Positions 49,344 through 60,440 of a stretch of 64,000 nt of DNA are shown here, piece by piece. Each line of letters starts with the position of its first letter. The first letter of the stretch is position 1. Made by a program: the position numbers and the translations under genes. Under the pieces are notes generated by a model. The model saw nothing but the letters and a program-made list of their open reading frames with translations. It did no database searches and was not told where the DNA came from. Origin of the DNA: Manduca sexta. Its lineage: Eukaryota > Arthropoda > Insecta > Lepidoptera > Sphingidae. The stretch covers positions 18,670,777 to 18,734,776 of the forward strand of contig NC_051141.1 of the NCBI RefSeq assembly GCF_014839805.1. The letters run 5' to 3'.

Positions 49344-49602
49344 CTAGTTGGCCCGGCAGACGATGTCCTGTCTTAACTATGTATGCACGCGCGCATTCTG
49401 TCGATCGCTGACAGTTATTTCAAACCACTGACAGTTATGTAAAATTAATGTTATCGTTAAGTTTTCTTAATTTTTTTTTTCTTACAAAAGAACTTTGTCC
49501 TGAAAATAACAAACACAAAAAAAAAATAATGAATCGGTCCAGCCGTTCACGCGTGATGGCGTGACCAAGGGAAATAGGGATTAATTTTTATATTATATAT
49601 AC
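49344..49602 (-). mobile_element. Short Helitron-like element, minus-strand member of an inverted pair
   Basis: The minus strand reads from a TATATATAAT-type 5' end near 49602, through an AATCCCTATTTCCCTTGGTC segment, to an end in CTAG at 49347-49344 followed by T. It is the same family as the plus copy at 49908-50192, about 300 bp away. Confidence 0.75.
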
Positions 49603-49907
49603 CTTTGACATATCATTAGAGATTAAATTACGTTTTCAAATCTTGAATAATACCTTGTGACTTTTTGTTAGTGTATTCGAATCTTGAGTACACTTCCTCG
49701 CTTTACTTGCTTCTACACAAGACGTGAAATCTTACTAAATTTTTATTTGCGAAAGTTTGTAAAAGTGGTTCGATGTTTGTTAGAAGTTAACGCAAAAACG
49801 GCTTCTGGATCAACAAACAGGTTACTTTTTATCCCGGTAAGGTAAACAATATAACGATTATTTAAACAGAATTTAAAATAGATAGTGCTACGGTGCTGTC
49901 TATCTTA

Positions 49908-50192
49908 TCTGTATATATAAAAATGAATCCCTATTTCCCTTGGTCACGCTATCACGCGTGAACGGCTGGACCGATTTCACAATTTTTTTGTTGTGTCTGT
50001 TATTGTCAGGAGAAGGTTTCTATGAAAGAAAAAAAGAAAAAAATTGCCTGGAAAATTAGAAAATTTAGGAAAACTTAACGAAAATATTAATTTTATGTAA
50101 CAGTCAATTGTTTGAAATAACTGTCAGCGATTAACAGAATGCGCGCTGCAAATTCATAGTTAAGACGGGACAACGTCTGTCAGGTCAGCTAG
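49908..50192 (+). mobile_element. Short Helitron-like element, plus-strand member of an inverted pair
   Basis: The 285 bp element sits between A (49907) and T (50193). It starts TCTGTATATATAAAAATG and ends GTCAGGTCAGCTAG, with a small hairpin (AGACG-GGACAA-CGTCT) just upstream of the end. These are complete Helitron termini without coding capacity. Confidence 0.8.
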
Positions 50193-51300
50193 TATTCAAT
50201 AATAATACTGTAATTGCATATTATAAATTGGTTTTAAACTTTTGTCACTGGAAAGGACATAATGGTATTGTAATACCGGGAAAGGTGTCCCGCGAGACGA
50301 AAATCGCGAGCGTCATCTAATATATTTATATTATGTTTTATTAAGTTTAACATTTTTACAGTAAATACGAAAACATGGGCGTTATGAAGAAAAATAACTT
50401 CCATTTTTGTTTCATTCAGGATTTTCGATAATATTTAGCGTCAGGTACATCTTTTTAATATCCATTGGAAAGTCAAAGGCCATGTCGAAATAGTTTAGTG
50501 CATCATGTTATATATGCAAAGGAATCAAACAGTACTTATAGTTAGTTATAGACCGGGCATCAGAACCAAATTTGTGCTATAAAAGTTATTACCAATTGCT
50601 ACTAAGTCGCTGTCTTCTTTGAAATATGCGTGTGACAAGATGTAACAGTGTCCTTAGGTATTAATACAAAAAACAAGGCTTTTTTTTTGTATCGCTATTA
50701 TTACTCGACATTGGCAAAATCACCGATAAATAAACGGAGGCAGCCATAATATAAACGAAGAAGAAAAATAACATGTTTACAAAAATATTCTAATATGCGC
50801 ATTAAAACGCGTATATCGCGATATGGCAAAAACATGAAGTATTTTACATTGGTGTTTGCTATTTGACGGTCGATTGAGTAAACATCGCATTAGCGTAAAC
50901 ATGTTGTAATATGATCTTCCCAATGTCAACTTTATGTACTCCCACAAGTCTTTGATAATGACATGCTAAAAATTTAGTTGCGTCTAAATTTGTTGTATTG
51001 ACTACATTAATCGTTGTCTCGAACTACGATTTTGGCTAACAATAACTTGAGCGCAAAGATAACAAACGCTATCAATATGGTCTATTACTCCGGGCATCTT
51101 ATTACCATGTATAGAAATAGCACTTACGAAAAAATAAGATTTAATTTCAAAAAATTAACGTTAATGCCTAGAATAACAAACATGGGTGAGATTAATTCGC
51201 TTAACAAACATAGTCGATTTTAACGAAAACTAAGAGCTATTTAGAGTTGTCTAGTCGCCGGCAAATCGGTCGTCGGTGACTGCCTTCTATAAATTAATAT
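50193..51300. other. Stretch without recognised genes
   Basis: AT-rich DNA with no repeat I can name. The 69-codon frame at 51014-51223 has no supporting motif. At 51301-51340 a scrap of the family B 5' end (GTCCGCCTGGGTAGGTATCA) is fused to unrelated GC-rich sequence. Confidence 0.45.
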
Positions 51301-51567
51301 AGGTGTCCGCCTGGGTAGGTATCACTGCAAAGTCTATGTATACGTACTTAGTTGCCGATCGCCCGGCCGAGTCGACCTTGTTTTGGTTGCCGAGCGGCAG
51401 AGTCGCTGGCAAACAGTTGACGGTGCGTAATTGCTCTAAGGGTGATATAACAAAATTATGTATTGTGTATAATGTATATAAAGAATAATTAGTAGTGTTT
51501 CAATAAATAACTTGATTCATAACAAAATAAATGTCGACCTGTGTTATGTACTTGTTTTTATACTGAA

Positions 51568-51662
51568 CTAGCTGACCCTGCGAACTTCGTACCACCTAAC
51601 AGTCGATTCTTTAATTATTTTTTTTAATACTTATTCTGCTATTTGGACACCGGGTCAGCTAG
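51568..51662. mobile_element. Two back-to-back Helitron 3' ends (CTAGCTGACC...GGTCAGCTAG)
   Basis: CTAGCTGACCCTGC at 51568 is the family 3' end on the minus strand. ACCGGGTCAGCTAG ending at 51662 is the same 3' end on the plus strand, followed by T. Only about 70 bases of AT-rich sequence separate them, and no 5' terminus is visible. Confidence 0.65.
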
Positions 51663-51718
51663 TAAGATAAAAAAAGAAAAAAAGAAAGTTAATAAGTAAG
51701 ATAACAATTACGTTATTA

Positions 51719-52917
51719 GTCCATTGAAATGTTACATTTTTTAGGCCTTACCTTGCGTTTTTTAGAGGACGCAATTTTATTTTTTTGAAGTGTAGGGGGG
51801 GTCAGTCTAAAGCTAAAACCAAGTTTGTGGGGTTGCCACCCTTGTCCCACGGCCACCATCTTGAAAATAGGGGTTGAAATGGTTTTACGATGTATCTCTT
51901 AAACTATTTATCTGACAAAAATGTATAAACATTTTTGTTGCAAATTAAATTCTCTACAACTTTGGTCTAGTAAATTTTGTCGTAGAACTATAAATAAAAA
52001 AGTTATAAGCGAAAATGTTAAGAAATTCAATGTTAAGCAATGTCCATTGCAACGTCATCAGAATGTGTGTTTATAAGGTTCATAATACTTTTTTTTGTAC
52101 TCTCATTAATATCCAAATACCCAAGGGACAATTAGGGAACAAAAGAACATCTGCCTGCTATTATTATTATTATTTCTAACCTCTCTTATTGTAAGAATAG
52201 CTGATAATATTGTGTTGAAGTTGTCGTTCAACTTATATCTTTTAGTTGTGCAACATATTTCTGTATGTGCGGATGTATTTTATTCTGTTTTTAATTGTGA
52301 AGACGATTTCGAATGATTTTAGACACGATTTTAACTTTAGTGAAAACGACTTTTTTTTATTAGCATTTTGACTTTTAAAAGACTTTTAAAAGTCAAAATG
52401 CTAATAAATAACTTACTACGACAACTTCAACACAATATTATCAGCTATTCTTACAATAAGAGAGGTTAGAAATAATAATAATAATAGCAGGCAGATGTTC
52501 TTTTGTTCCCTAATGGTCCCTTGGGTATTTGGATATTAATGAGAGTACAAAAAAAGTATTATGAACCTTATAAACACACGTTCTGATGACGTTGCAATGG
52601 ACATTGCTTAACATTGAATTTCTTAACATTTTCGCTTATAACTTTTTTATTTATAGTTCTACGACAAAAGTTACTAGACCAAAGTTGTAGAGAATTTAAT
52701 TTGCAACAAAAATGTTTATACATTTTTTGTCAGATAAATAGTTTAAGAGATACATCGTAAAACCATTTCAACCCCTATTTTCAAGATGGCGGCCGTGGGA
52801 CAAGGGTGGCAACCCCACAAACTTGGTTTTAGCTTTAGACTGACCCCCCCTACACTTCAAAAAAATAAAATTGCGTCCTCTAAAAAACGCAACCCCAAAT
52901 GTAACTTTTCAATGGAC
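51719..52917. mobile_element. Foldback (long inverted repeat) element, copy 1, TA target duplication
   Basis: The 1199 bp element consists of two inverted arms of about 0.5 kb (51719-52225 and 52420-52917) around a roughly 190 bp centre. It is flanked by TA at 51717-51718 and 52918-52919, and its tips read GTCCATTGAAA. A TA duplication with inverted ends suits a non-autonomous Tc1/mariner-type foldback element. The outermost 40 bases of the arms differ: the left has ATGTTACATTTTTTAGGCC, the right complement has AAGTTACATTTGGGGTTGC. No transposase frame is present. A second copy lies inverted at 55039-56239. Confidence 0.9.
52355..52407. repeat. Central perfect palindrome inside foldback copy 1
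   Basis: At the centre of the foldback element, 26-base arms (starting TTTATTAGCATTTTGAC) repeat perfectly in inverted orientation around a single A. The same palindrome sits in copy 2 at about 55550-55602. It would extrude as a hairpin inside the larger hairpin. Confidence 0.85.
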
Positions 52918-52969
52918 TATATGTCATAAAATAAAAATTATAAAACACTTAAAATTCTTTCCATCGTTC

Positions 52970-53271
52970 CATCTAACGTCACTCAATTGTTTTGCCTTCC
53001 CGGAACCCCTCCACTAACACTTAAACTTTATGGTATAGTATTAAAGTTCAGATTGACTTGAAATTAAGTATAATTATGAATCTTTTGTATGGGAGTATAG
53101 AAAAGTGTTGTTTTTAGACTTTTTCAAGCAATTTTTTAAATTTTTCCCTCCGTAAGAACCATCCTCGTTCTTTAAGGAATATTATAAAAAAAGAATTAGC
53201 GAAATCGGTTCAGCTGCTCTCGAGATTTGCGCTTAGTAAGACATTCAGCGATTTATTTTTATATTATAAGA
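52970..53271 (-). mobile_element. Helitron-like element, CTAGCTGACCC family, 3'-truncated copy 2
   Basis: The minus strand starts TCTTATAATATAAAAATAAA at 53271 after an A. It stops at about 52970 without a CTAG end. It lies just 50 bp beyond foldback copy 1. Confidence 0.7.
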
Positions 53272-54062
53272 TAGAAATTAAAATAAAACAATTTATCTCA
53301 CTATCACTAAAATCTTATTCAAGAACCACTTGCTTTGAACAACTTGCGTCGCTTTACGCTTACCAACCGAAAAAAAAACTTATTTAATTTCCAAAAAAGG
53401 TCACATTTTCCCCTCAGATTATGCAAACTTATCCGAATTACCCTTTGCTGTTGAACAATGTATCATATGTTTTCGGTTCACCCACACTGATACAAAATCA
53501 TTTGTCTAGATCGCTAACGTAAATACGTTATGATCGGATTCTGAGAGAATTATTGGAATATGTTAGTCTATTAATAATCCAGCGGTTACCTGAGATATAA
53601 ATGTATTGGTTCGAAGTGCGAAGGGCATTATGGGGATATAGTTTTGCCTCAGTTATGCGATCGCAGCGTGCGCCGTGGCACAAATTTAGTACAAATTTAG
53701 CACAGGATAGTCTGTCAAAATGACTTCAATAATCCTATAGTTTTTGTATTTTGAGATACTTCTTTGTTGTGTTGTGAATTGCAAAAATAATGAAACAATA
53801 ATACTCGGTGTATATTAAATGAGTGTTTACAGCATTATATAACCCTACATTACAATGCTAATAAATCAATTTTTTTTTATCTTAATTTATATTTTATTGT
53901 TGATTGGTTACCATGGTTCTTAAAAGCTCAAAATACAATTTGTAGTGAAAATTTTATTGGAGGCGAAAATCAATATGCGCTAGCAAGTTCTAGTTATGTT
54001 CTCACGATATTTTTATACCTGTTTGGTTTTCATTTTAATTAATTTTTTCACTGGTGATAGTT

Positions 54063-54304
54063 CAATCTCATATGTGAGAGTCCGCCTGGGTAGGTACCAC
54101 TGCAAAGTCAGTGCAGTGATCCGGTTCGAAGAACATTGTAGTCAGTGTAACTACATGATAAGTGTCTCAGGATGGCGAGCGCAGTGGAATACCAAACAAT
54201 ACTTTGTAATTCAATGTGTTAGGATTGTGTTTCTACTGTTTATGGGTGGACGTATCGCTTACCATCAGGCGAACGGCAAGCACGTCTCGTTATTCAAGAA
54301 ATAA
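54063..54304 (+). mobile_element. Repeat family B, plus strand, internally deleted
   Basis: Begins CTCATATGTGAGAGTCCGCC and ends CGAACGGCAAGCACGTCTCG before AAATAAATAAAT. About 40 bases after CTGCAAAGTC are missing compared with the 19195 copy. Confidence 0.78.
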
Positions 54305-54689
54305 ATAAATAATTACAGTTCTTTACGGACAGCAAAATACTAATTAATTATGTGTGCTTCATTACTTTTACGAGTATTTCCGTTTATACTTGTTTTATTT
54401 TGTATTAATATGATGTTTAATTAATGATGTGGGCTTGTAATAAGTAAGAGTTGCGTTAATTGCAACTATTGAAATTTGTTGGATACTTTATTTTTAAGTT
54501 AAAAAATCATCATTAACAAAATATAAAAGATTGGTCGTGTGATCTTAAAAAATACTTTATCATTCAATATACTCTTAAACTAAAGTCGAATGTTCAAAAC
54601 GTAAATATTTAAAAAAATGTTTTCAGTATACGTACGCATCGAATGGTTGAGTATATAATTTAGTTTTATAAAATTTCGAATTTTATGTT

Positions 54690-55006
54690 GACTGCCTCGG
54701 TGGCGTAGTTGGATTTCATGCGCGGTGCAACAGCGCCCTGAGGTCCTGGGTTCGAATCCTGGGTCAGGCAAAGTGATATTTGGGTTGGGCAAAGTGATAT
54801 TTTTCTGCATAGTATCAGCCCAGAGTCTGGAATTTGTACCCGATATGGCGATAGACTCGCCTGTATCACATCATGGGACGGAACACACTTGGCGAAAAGT
54901 GGGTGCCTTTGTTACGCTTCTGCATACTCCTTCGGGGATATCGAACCCAGGACCTCAGAGCGCTGTTGTACCGGGCATGCAATACAACTACGCCGCCGAG
55001 GCAGTC
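54690..55006. mobile_element. tRNA-headed SINE family C with an inverted second head
   Basis: The left head (GACTGCCTCGGTGGCGTAGT, box B CTGGGTTCGAATCC) is followed by the body (GTCTGGAATTTGTACCCG, ACACACTTGGCGAAAAGTGG). The right end is the reverse complement of the same head (GAACCCAGGACCTCAGAGCG to CCGCCGAGGCAGTC). Two SINE heads therefore face each other across one body. The reading frames here on both strands are the SINE. Confidence 0.8.
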
Positions 55007-55038
55007 ATATCGTTTTACACTAGTTATAATTACAGATA

Positions 55039-56239
55039 GTCCATTGAAAAGTTACATTTGGGGTTGCGTTTTTTAGAGGACGCAATTTTATTTTTTTGAA
55101 GTGTAGGGGGGGTCAGTCTAAAGCTAAAACCAAGTTTGTGGGGTCGCCACCCTTGTCCCACGGCCGCCATCTTGAAAATAGGGGTTGAAATGGTTTTACG
55201 ATGTATCTCTTAAACTATTTATCTGACAAAAAATGTATAAACATTTTTTGTTGCAAATTAAATTCTCTACAACTTTGATTTAGTAACTTTTGTCGTAAAA
55301 CCATAAATAAAAAAGTTATAAGCGAAAATGTTAAGAAATTCAATGTTAAGCAATGTCCATTGCAACGTTATCAGAACGTGTGTTTATAAGGTTCATAATA
55401 CTTTTTTTTGTACTCATTAATACCCAAATACCCAAGGGACCATTAGGGAACAAAAGAACATCTGCCTGCTAGTATTATTATTATTTCTAACCTCTCTTAT
55501 TGTAAGAATAGCTGATAATATTGTGTTGAAGTTGTCCTAAGTAAGTTTTCATTAGCATTTTGACTTTTAAAAGTCTTTTAAAAGTCAAAATGCTAATAAA
55601 AAAAAAGTAGTTTTCACTAAAGTTAAAATCGTGTCTAAAATCATTCGAAATCGTCTGCAGAATTAAAAACAGAATAAAATACATTCGCACGTACAGAAAT
55701 ATGTAGCACAATTAAAAGATATAAGTTGAACGACAACTTCAACACAATATTATCAGCTATTCTTACAATAAGAGAGGTTAGAAATAATAATAATAATAGC
55801 AGGCAGATGTTCTTTTGTTCCCTAATTGTCCCTTGGGTATTTGGGTATTAATGAGTACAAAAAAAGTATTATGAACCTTATAAACACACGTTCTGATGAC
55901 GTTGCAATGGACATTGCTTAACATTGAATTTCTTAACATTTTCGCTTATAACTTTTTATTTATAGTTCTACGACAAAAGTTACTAAACCAAAGTTGTAGA
56001 GAATTTAATTTGCAACAAAAAGTGTTTATTCATTTTTTTTGTCAGATAAATAGTTTAAGAGATACATCGTAAAAACCATTTCAACCCCTATTTTCAAGAT
56101 GGCGGCCGTGGGACAAGGGTGGCGACCCCACAAACTTGGTTTTAGCTTTAGACTGACCCCCCCTACACTTCAAAAAAATAAAATTGCGTCCTCTAAAAAA
56201 CGCAAGGTAAGGCCTAAAAAATGTAACATTTCAATGGAC
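55039..56239. mobile_element. Foldback element, copy 2, inverted relative to copy 1
   Basis: The 1201 bp copy has TA flanks at 55037-55038 and 56240-56241. Its left tip (AAGTTACATTTGGGG) equals the right tip of copy 1, and its asymmetric centre is the reverse complement of that of copy 1, so the whole element is inverted. Arms and palindromic centre are otherwise nearly identical, which points to recent insertion. The two copies are 2.1 kb apart. Confidence 0.9.
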
Positions 56240-56999
56240 TAAGAACCAGTGTTTCAATCAGACAATAATCACTTTCTAAGTGACAAATCTGTCAAAAGAA
56301 ATAGCTCAAAGTCATAAGTACAATTCGGTTTGGTAGATTGTTATGTGGAACGGTGATACCTACGTAGTTGTTTACGATTCAACTTGTAAAAATATTTCCA
56401 CATGATATTATTTATAAGCTAGAGTAAGTAAGTAAGTTATTCAGTTTTCTGAGCCTAAACTAAATATTAAAGACACAAAATAAATATAGAACTCCTTCGA
56501 AATTCAAATAACATGCAAAATTTGAAGTCAGAATAAAAAGATACAAATAACTACGCAGTACTGCTACGCAATGGCTTACACGGAGTTATGAGAAATGCTT
56601 GTTGGCTATTTATAGCGTTCTTTGAATTGATTTCTCGAATGCTCGAATCTTTTTTTTTCCGTTTCGACTTAAGCCATATTTCTCAAGAATTCCCGCCTTG
56701 GCAATTTTCGTGCAGAAACTCTCCTGTAAAAGAACGTTATAAAAACATTAACAATAATTATTCATAATATCTTTTAGGGCACAAATCAATTGTGAATAAT
56801 ACGATAAATTTGACATTAAGATTTAAATAAAAAATGTCTGCACTAGCTCGCCATGGAGGATATTTAGAAAACGTTACTCTGTTGTATCACTCTTAGAACC
56901 GGGAGTTTACTTTGAAATAGGTATTTGTTAATGATATGCCATTACGAGTATAAGGAACAATTATAAGTCACTTTGTTTTATAACGGTCAAGTGACCTCA

Positions 57000-57212
57000 C
57001 TGTATCTGATGGTAAGTGGAGCGGGGTCCAATAAAATGTCGTCTGACGAGAGATGATTACTCGGCAGTCGACACAATTGTGCCGGCCCGTTGGAACCGGA
57101 TATACACAGGCTGATCCCGGAAAACGACACATTTACGCGCGCCACTATGGCGGGTTTTAACACCTTGTGTGCGATGGTCGCTATCCGGGCGTATAAATAA
57201 TCTATCCTATCA
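57000..57212 (-). repeat. Interspersed repeat family G, copy 3
   Basis: Complement orientation: CTGATGGTAAGTGGAGCGGG, ATTGTGCCGGCCCGTTGG, GTCGCTATCCGGGCGTATA, then CACCAGC. Confidence 0.78.
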
Positions 57213-57799
57213 CCAGCAATTTGTTTTTTTTATATGCGGCCACGTTAAAGTACTCCACTGCTCTGACGGTAGGCAGAATGCACGAATAAAGTATTGCTCC
57301 AAGTTATTCGTATCGAGTAAGTGAACTAAAAAATTCTCTACATTCGTTAGACGATACTACACGTCAAAGAGATTCGTGCAATTTGATACGCGCTCTTCTT
57401 TTCCTACACGATTTACTATACGATGTTTACACGCGCGTAATGTTCATGTATTTTATTCCAAACTAGCTTTTGCTCGCGGCTCCGCCCGCGTTATAAAGTT
57501 TTTCAGGCTAAAGTTTTCCATTATAAAAGTAGTAGTTTCCCGGGAGCCTATGTTCTTCCCAGGGTTTCAGACTGTCTCCATACCAAATTTTATCTTAATA
57601 CGTTGGGTAGTTTTTGAGTTTAAGACGTTCAGGCAAACAGATGCAGCGGGGGACTTTGTTTTATAATATATTTTTTTAGAACTTTTTAAGAGGAATAATC
57701 CCGACATACATCATTGTTGCATAACTTTAACCGTTTACGCAGCGCACGCAACGGAAGCTCTCAAAACGAATAAATTGTCCCCGTATTTGTAACATGTTT

Positions 57800-58168
57800 C
57801 ATTACTGCTCCGCTCCTATTGGTCATAGCGTGATGATATACAGCCTATAGCACCCCACAAATAAAGGGCTATCCAACACAAAACGATTTTTTCACTTCAA
57901 ACTGGTAGTTCCTAAGATTAGCCATTACTGCTCCGCTCCTATTGGTCATAGCGTGATGATATATAACTTAGAACACTCCACGAACAAAGGGCTATCCAAC
58001 GCAAAAAGAATTTTTCAGTTTGGACCGGTAGTTCCAGAGATTAGCCATTGCTGCTCCGCTCCTATTAGGTATAGCGTGATGATATATAGCCTATAGCAAT
58101 CCACAAATAAAGGGCTATCCAACGCAAAAAGAATTTTTCAGTTTGGACCGATAGTTCCTAAGATTAGT
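57800..58168. repeat. Three tandem 123 bp units inside the Helitron
   Basis: Units begin CATTACTGCTCCGCTCCTAT at about 57803, 57925 and 58047, each followed by a GTGATGATATA motif, GGGCTATCCAAC and a TAGTTCCTAAGATTAG-type end. Divergence between units is roughly 10-15 percent by eye. Confidence 0.85.
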
Positions 58169-58458
58169 AAACAAATATAATGAGAAAGCTTCGAACTGCT
58201 AAGCTATCGGGAGTTACACGTGTCATTGTGAGTCAACCATAAAAGATAGACATATGCTGTCGTGGGATATATTTTACATAATTTTAAGGAGAACATTTCC
58301 GTCATACATGATATCTGCGTAGCTTTAACCATTAAGGTTGCACACGCGACGGAAGCTTAAAAAAAAAAGTATACTATAACCAGCGCAGGAGTATGACAAA
58401 TAATTGTACCAAGTTTCGTTAAAATCCGTCGAGTAGTTTTTGTTTCTATAACGGTTAT

Positions 58459-58459
<1 letters not shown>

Positions 58460-58501
<42 letters not shown>
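58460..58501. repeat. (CAGA)n microsatellite
   Basis: Uninterrupted CAGA repeats for about 42 bases, within the Helitron at 57463-58622. Confidence 0.95.
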
Positions 58502-58503
<2 letters not shown>

Positions 58504-58699
58504 AATTTTACTAATTGCATTTTTGGCATCAGTATCGATCCCTAATCACCCCCTGATAGTTATTTTGGAAATATATTTCATGTACAGAATTGACCTCTCT
58601 ACAGATTTATTATAAGTATAGATATGCTCATGGCGGTGCTAAAATTTCCATACAATTTACTCAATTGAAACTGTTACTTTAAATATACTATAAGGTAAA

Positions 58700-58815
58700 T
58701 ATTCGGGCTTGGGGTACTCATAGAGTGTCGACTGACGAGAAATGACTATCTTCGTCAGTCACACAAACGTGTACTGTGGCCGCTATCCGGGCGGATACAA
58801 AATATCATATTACTA
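58700..58815 (-). repeat. Interspersed repeat family G, partial copy
   Basis: GGGGTACTCATAGAGTGTCG, then GGCCGCTATCCGGGCGGATA; the central part is deleted. It is followed at about 58885-58985 by a minus copy of repeat family H. Confidence 0.65.
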
Positions 58816-59520
58816 TAATGATTTCTTATGTTTACGCGAATGTTAGACATTGAAATTAAGAACTATTTAAGGGTCAGTCAGACAGACAGTTTCAGTCCCC
58901 CCCGTGACCACGAAGGCTGCAAAGTCTTCGAAACGTCGGGAAAAAATAATAATATAAAAAACCGCGATAAAATCCGTTAAATAGTTTTTATTTCAATCAT
59001 ATTACTAGCATAAATTTGTATGAAACCCTAACTAATTATATAATTTCTACGTATTCGGTGATTTAACATATATTCGGAGTCATATTAATCGGTTAAAGCT
59101 CATTAATGTATTTCTAAAATTATGGGCTTAGGGCTACAAAGTAAATATGGGTTAGGAAAAAATAAGAGGTATTAAGGTTTTCAGATAACTCATTTACCAT
59201 ACGCCAAGCTGCCCCTTTCTATATGTTTCTTGCGGGAGAACCACGGTCAAGCTGGCATATTCATGCTGTTGAGTTGGTTCCTAAGGCAGTTGTAACATCG
59301 CGGCGTAATTACTTAATATGTCTTAGGCCTGAAACCGACGTGAATTCGTCCCCAGTTAGGTGTCATTATGAACTTATATTTAAACTTTACAAACAATAAG
59401 CGGTTGACGCCATCTTCATGGTCAGGCGACCTTATAAAGGTCACGGATCAAGGTCAAGGGTGTCGATCGATGCATCCGTTTCTATGACACATAGGAACAT
59501 CGTCCTTTTTTGAAATCGAT

Positions 59521-59666
59521 TATAAAAGACCGGCATTCGTAGACCGCTGTTGGTTTCAACGCTCGACATCCAACTGTGAAATAAACCAATTTCAACTTTA
59601 AAATGGTTAAATCTAGGAACTCGGAATTGAAGCATCGAAACAGAAAATCGACACGTCATGCGTCAG
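59521..59666 (+). promoter_or_regulatory. TATA box with nearby AATAAA and a short ATG frame: solo LTR or isolated promoter
   Basis: TATAAAAG at 59521-59528 is followed 50 bases later by GAAATAAACC and then an ATG at 59603. The frame reads MVKSRNSELKHRNRKSTRHA to a possible donor CAG|GTGAAG at 59666. A poly-A signal so close to a TATA box is typical of an LTR. The basic peptide has no recognised domain. Confidence 0.35.
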
Positions 59667-59741
59667 GTGAAGCGTGTTACATTGGTAGTCGCAGATCGGT
59701 TGTTATGGAAATAAAACAATTTTTCGTTTTTTTTTATTATA

Positions 59742-59955
59742 ATTTTTTCCGACGTTTCGAAGACTGCAGCCTTCATGGTCACGGAGGGGAAGGGGTGGGG
59801 GGTACTGAGGTGTTGCCGAAAAATAAATGTTACAATATCTATCTACATTTGACAATTATACATTTTTTTTTATCTGTTTGCGTTCTGATCGCCGCAAAAT
59901 GAGCTAACAATGTCTTGAAATCTGGCAGCCGGTCTTTTGATTTCCGGTTGGGTTA
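59742..59955 (+). repeat. Interspersed repeat family H, copy 2
   Basis: TTCCGACGTTTCGAAGACTG, CAGCCTTCATGGTCACGGAG, then TCTTGAAATCTGGCAGCCGG. The 3' ends of both plus copies stop at a TTCCG/GGTT junction. Confidence 0.7.
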
Positions 59956-60281
59956 AATAGATATATTTCAATTATAATAATAATTAGGAGGAGATTCGTC
60001 ACTTTGAATCCCTAACCGCCGATGGCTTGGGTCTTTAGTTTAGTCGTGAGACGGTGATTATTTTTTTATATTTTTATCTATTGTTTTTTATTAAAATATG
60101 TATAAAAATGTAAAAAAAAATGAATAAATATTTGCAATAGTAATACAGTTTTGTTATAAAACCCGCCTCCGTGAAAGGCGACAGTTGTTTGCCATAATGT
60201 AAAATGTATAATGTCTAATATTCGCGTAAACATAAGTTTCAGTTATGTCAACAGAAATCTTTTCTGAACATCCATACATCT

Positions 60282-60440
60282 ATACTAATATTATAATTAG
60301 GCAGTCTGTCAGTTTGTTAGTAGGATTGTAGGGGATTATCTTTGGAAATATTGAACCCTTTCAAAAAAATACTTTCACTAATACGAAGCTACATTACTCA
60401 TGAGTGCTATAGGCTACTTTTATCCTAAAACTCTTTTGTT
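60282..60440 (+). mobile_element. Helitron-like 5' end fragment
   Basis: Begins TCTATACTAATATTATAAT after an A, the typical 5' end of these elements, then contains ATAGGCTACTTTTATCC-like sequence. The 3' end is not found. Confidence 0.5.

Larger units (their letters stand above)
57463..58622 (-). mobile_element. Full-length non-autonomous Helitron-like element (1160 bp)
   Basis: Read on the minus strand it starts TCTATACTTATAATAAATC after an A. It ends with a GC hairpin (CGCGG-GCGGAG-CCGCG) followed by AGCAAAAGCTAG, then T. Insertion between A and T, a TC start, a 3' hairpin and a CTAG end are the Helitron signature. The interior carries a CAGA microsatellite (58460-58501) and three copies of a 123 bp tandem repeat. 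There is no Rep/helicase frame. The 3' terminal segment is shared with the copies at 16607 and 18169. Confidence 0.85.

Noticed and set aside
59603..59902. 99-codon plus-strand frame as one coding exon
   Set aside because: From about 59742 onward it runs into repeat family H (the CGACGTTTCGAAGAC block), so only the first 21 codons could be meaningful.
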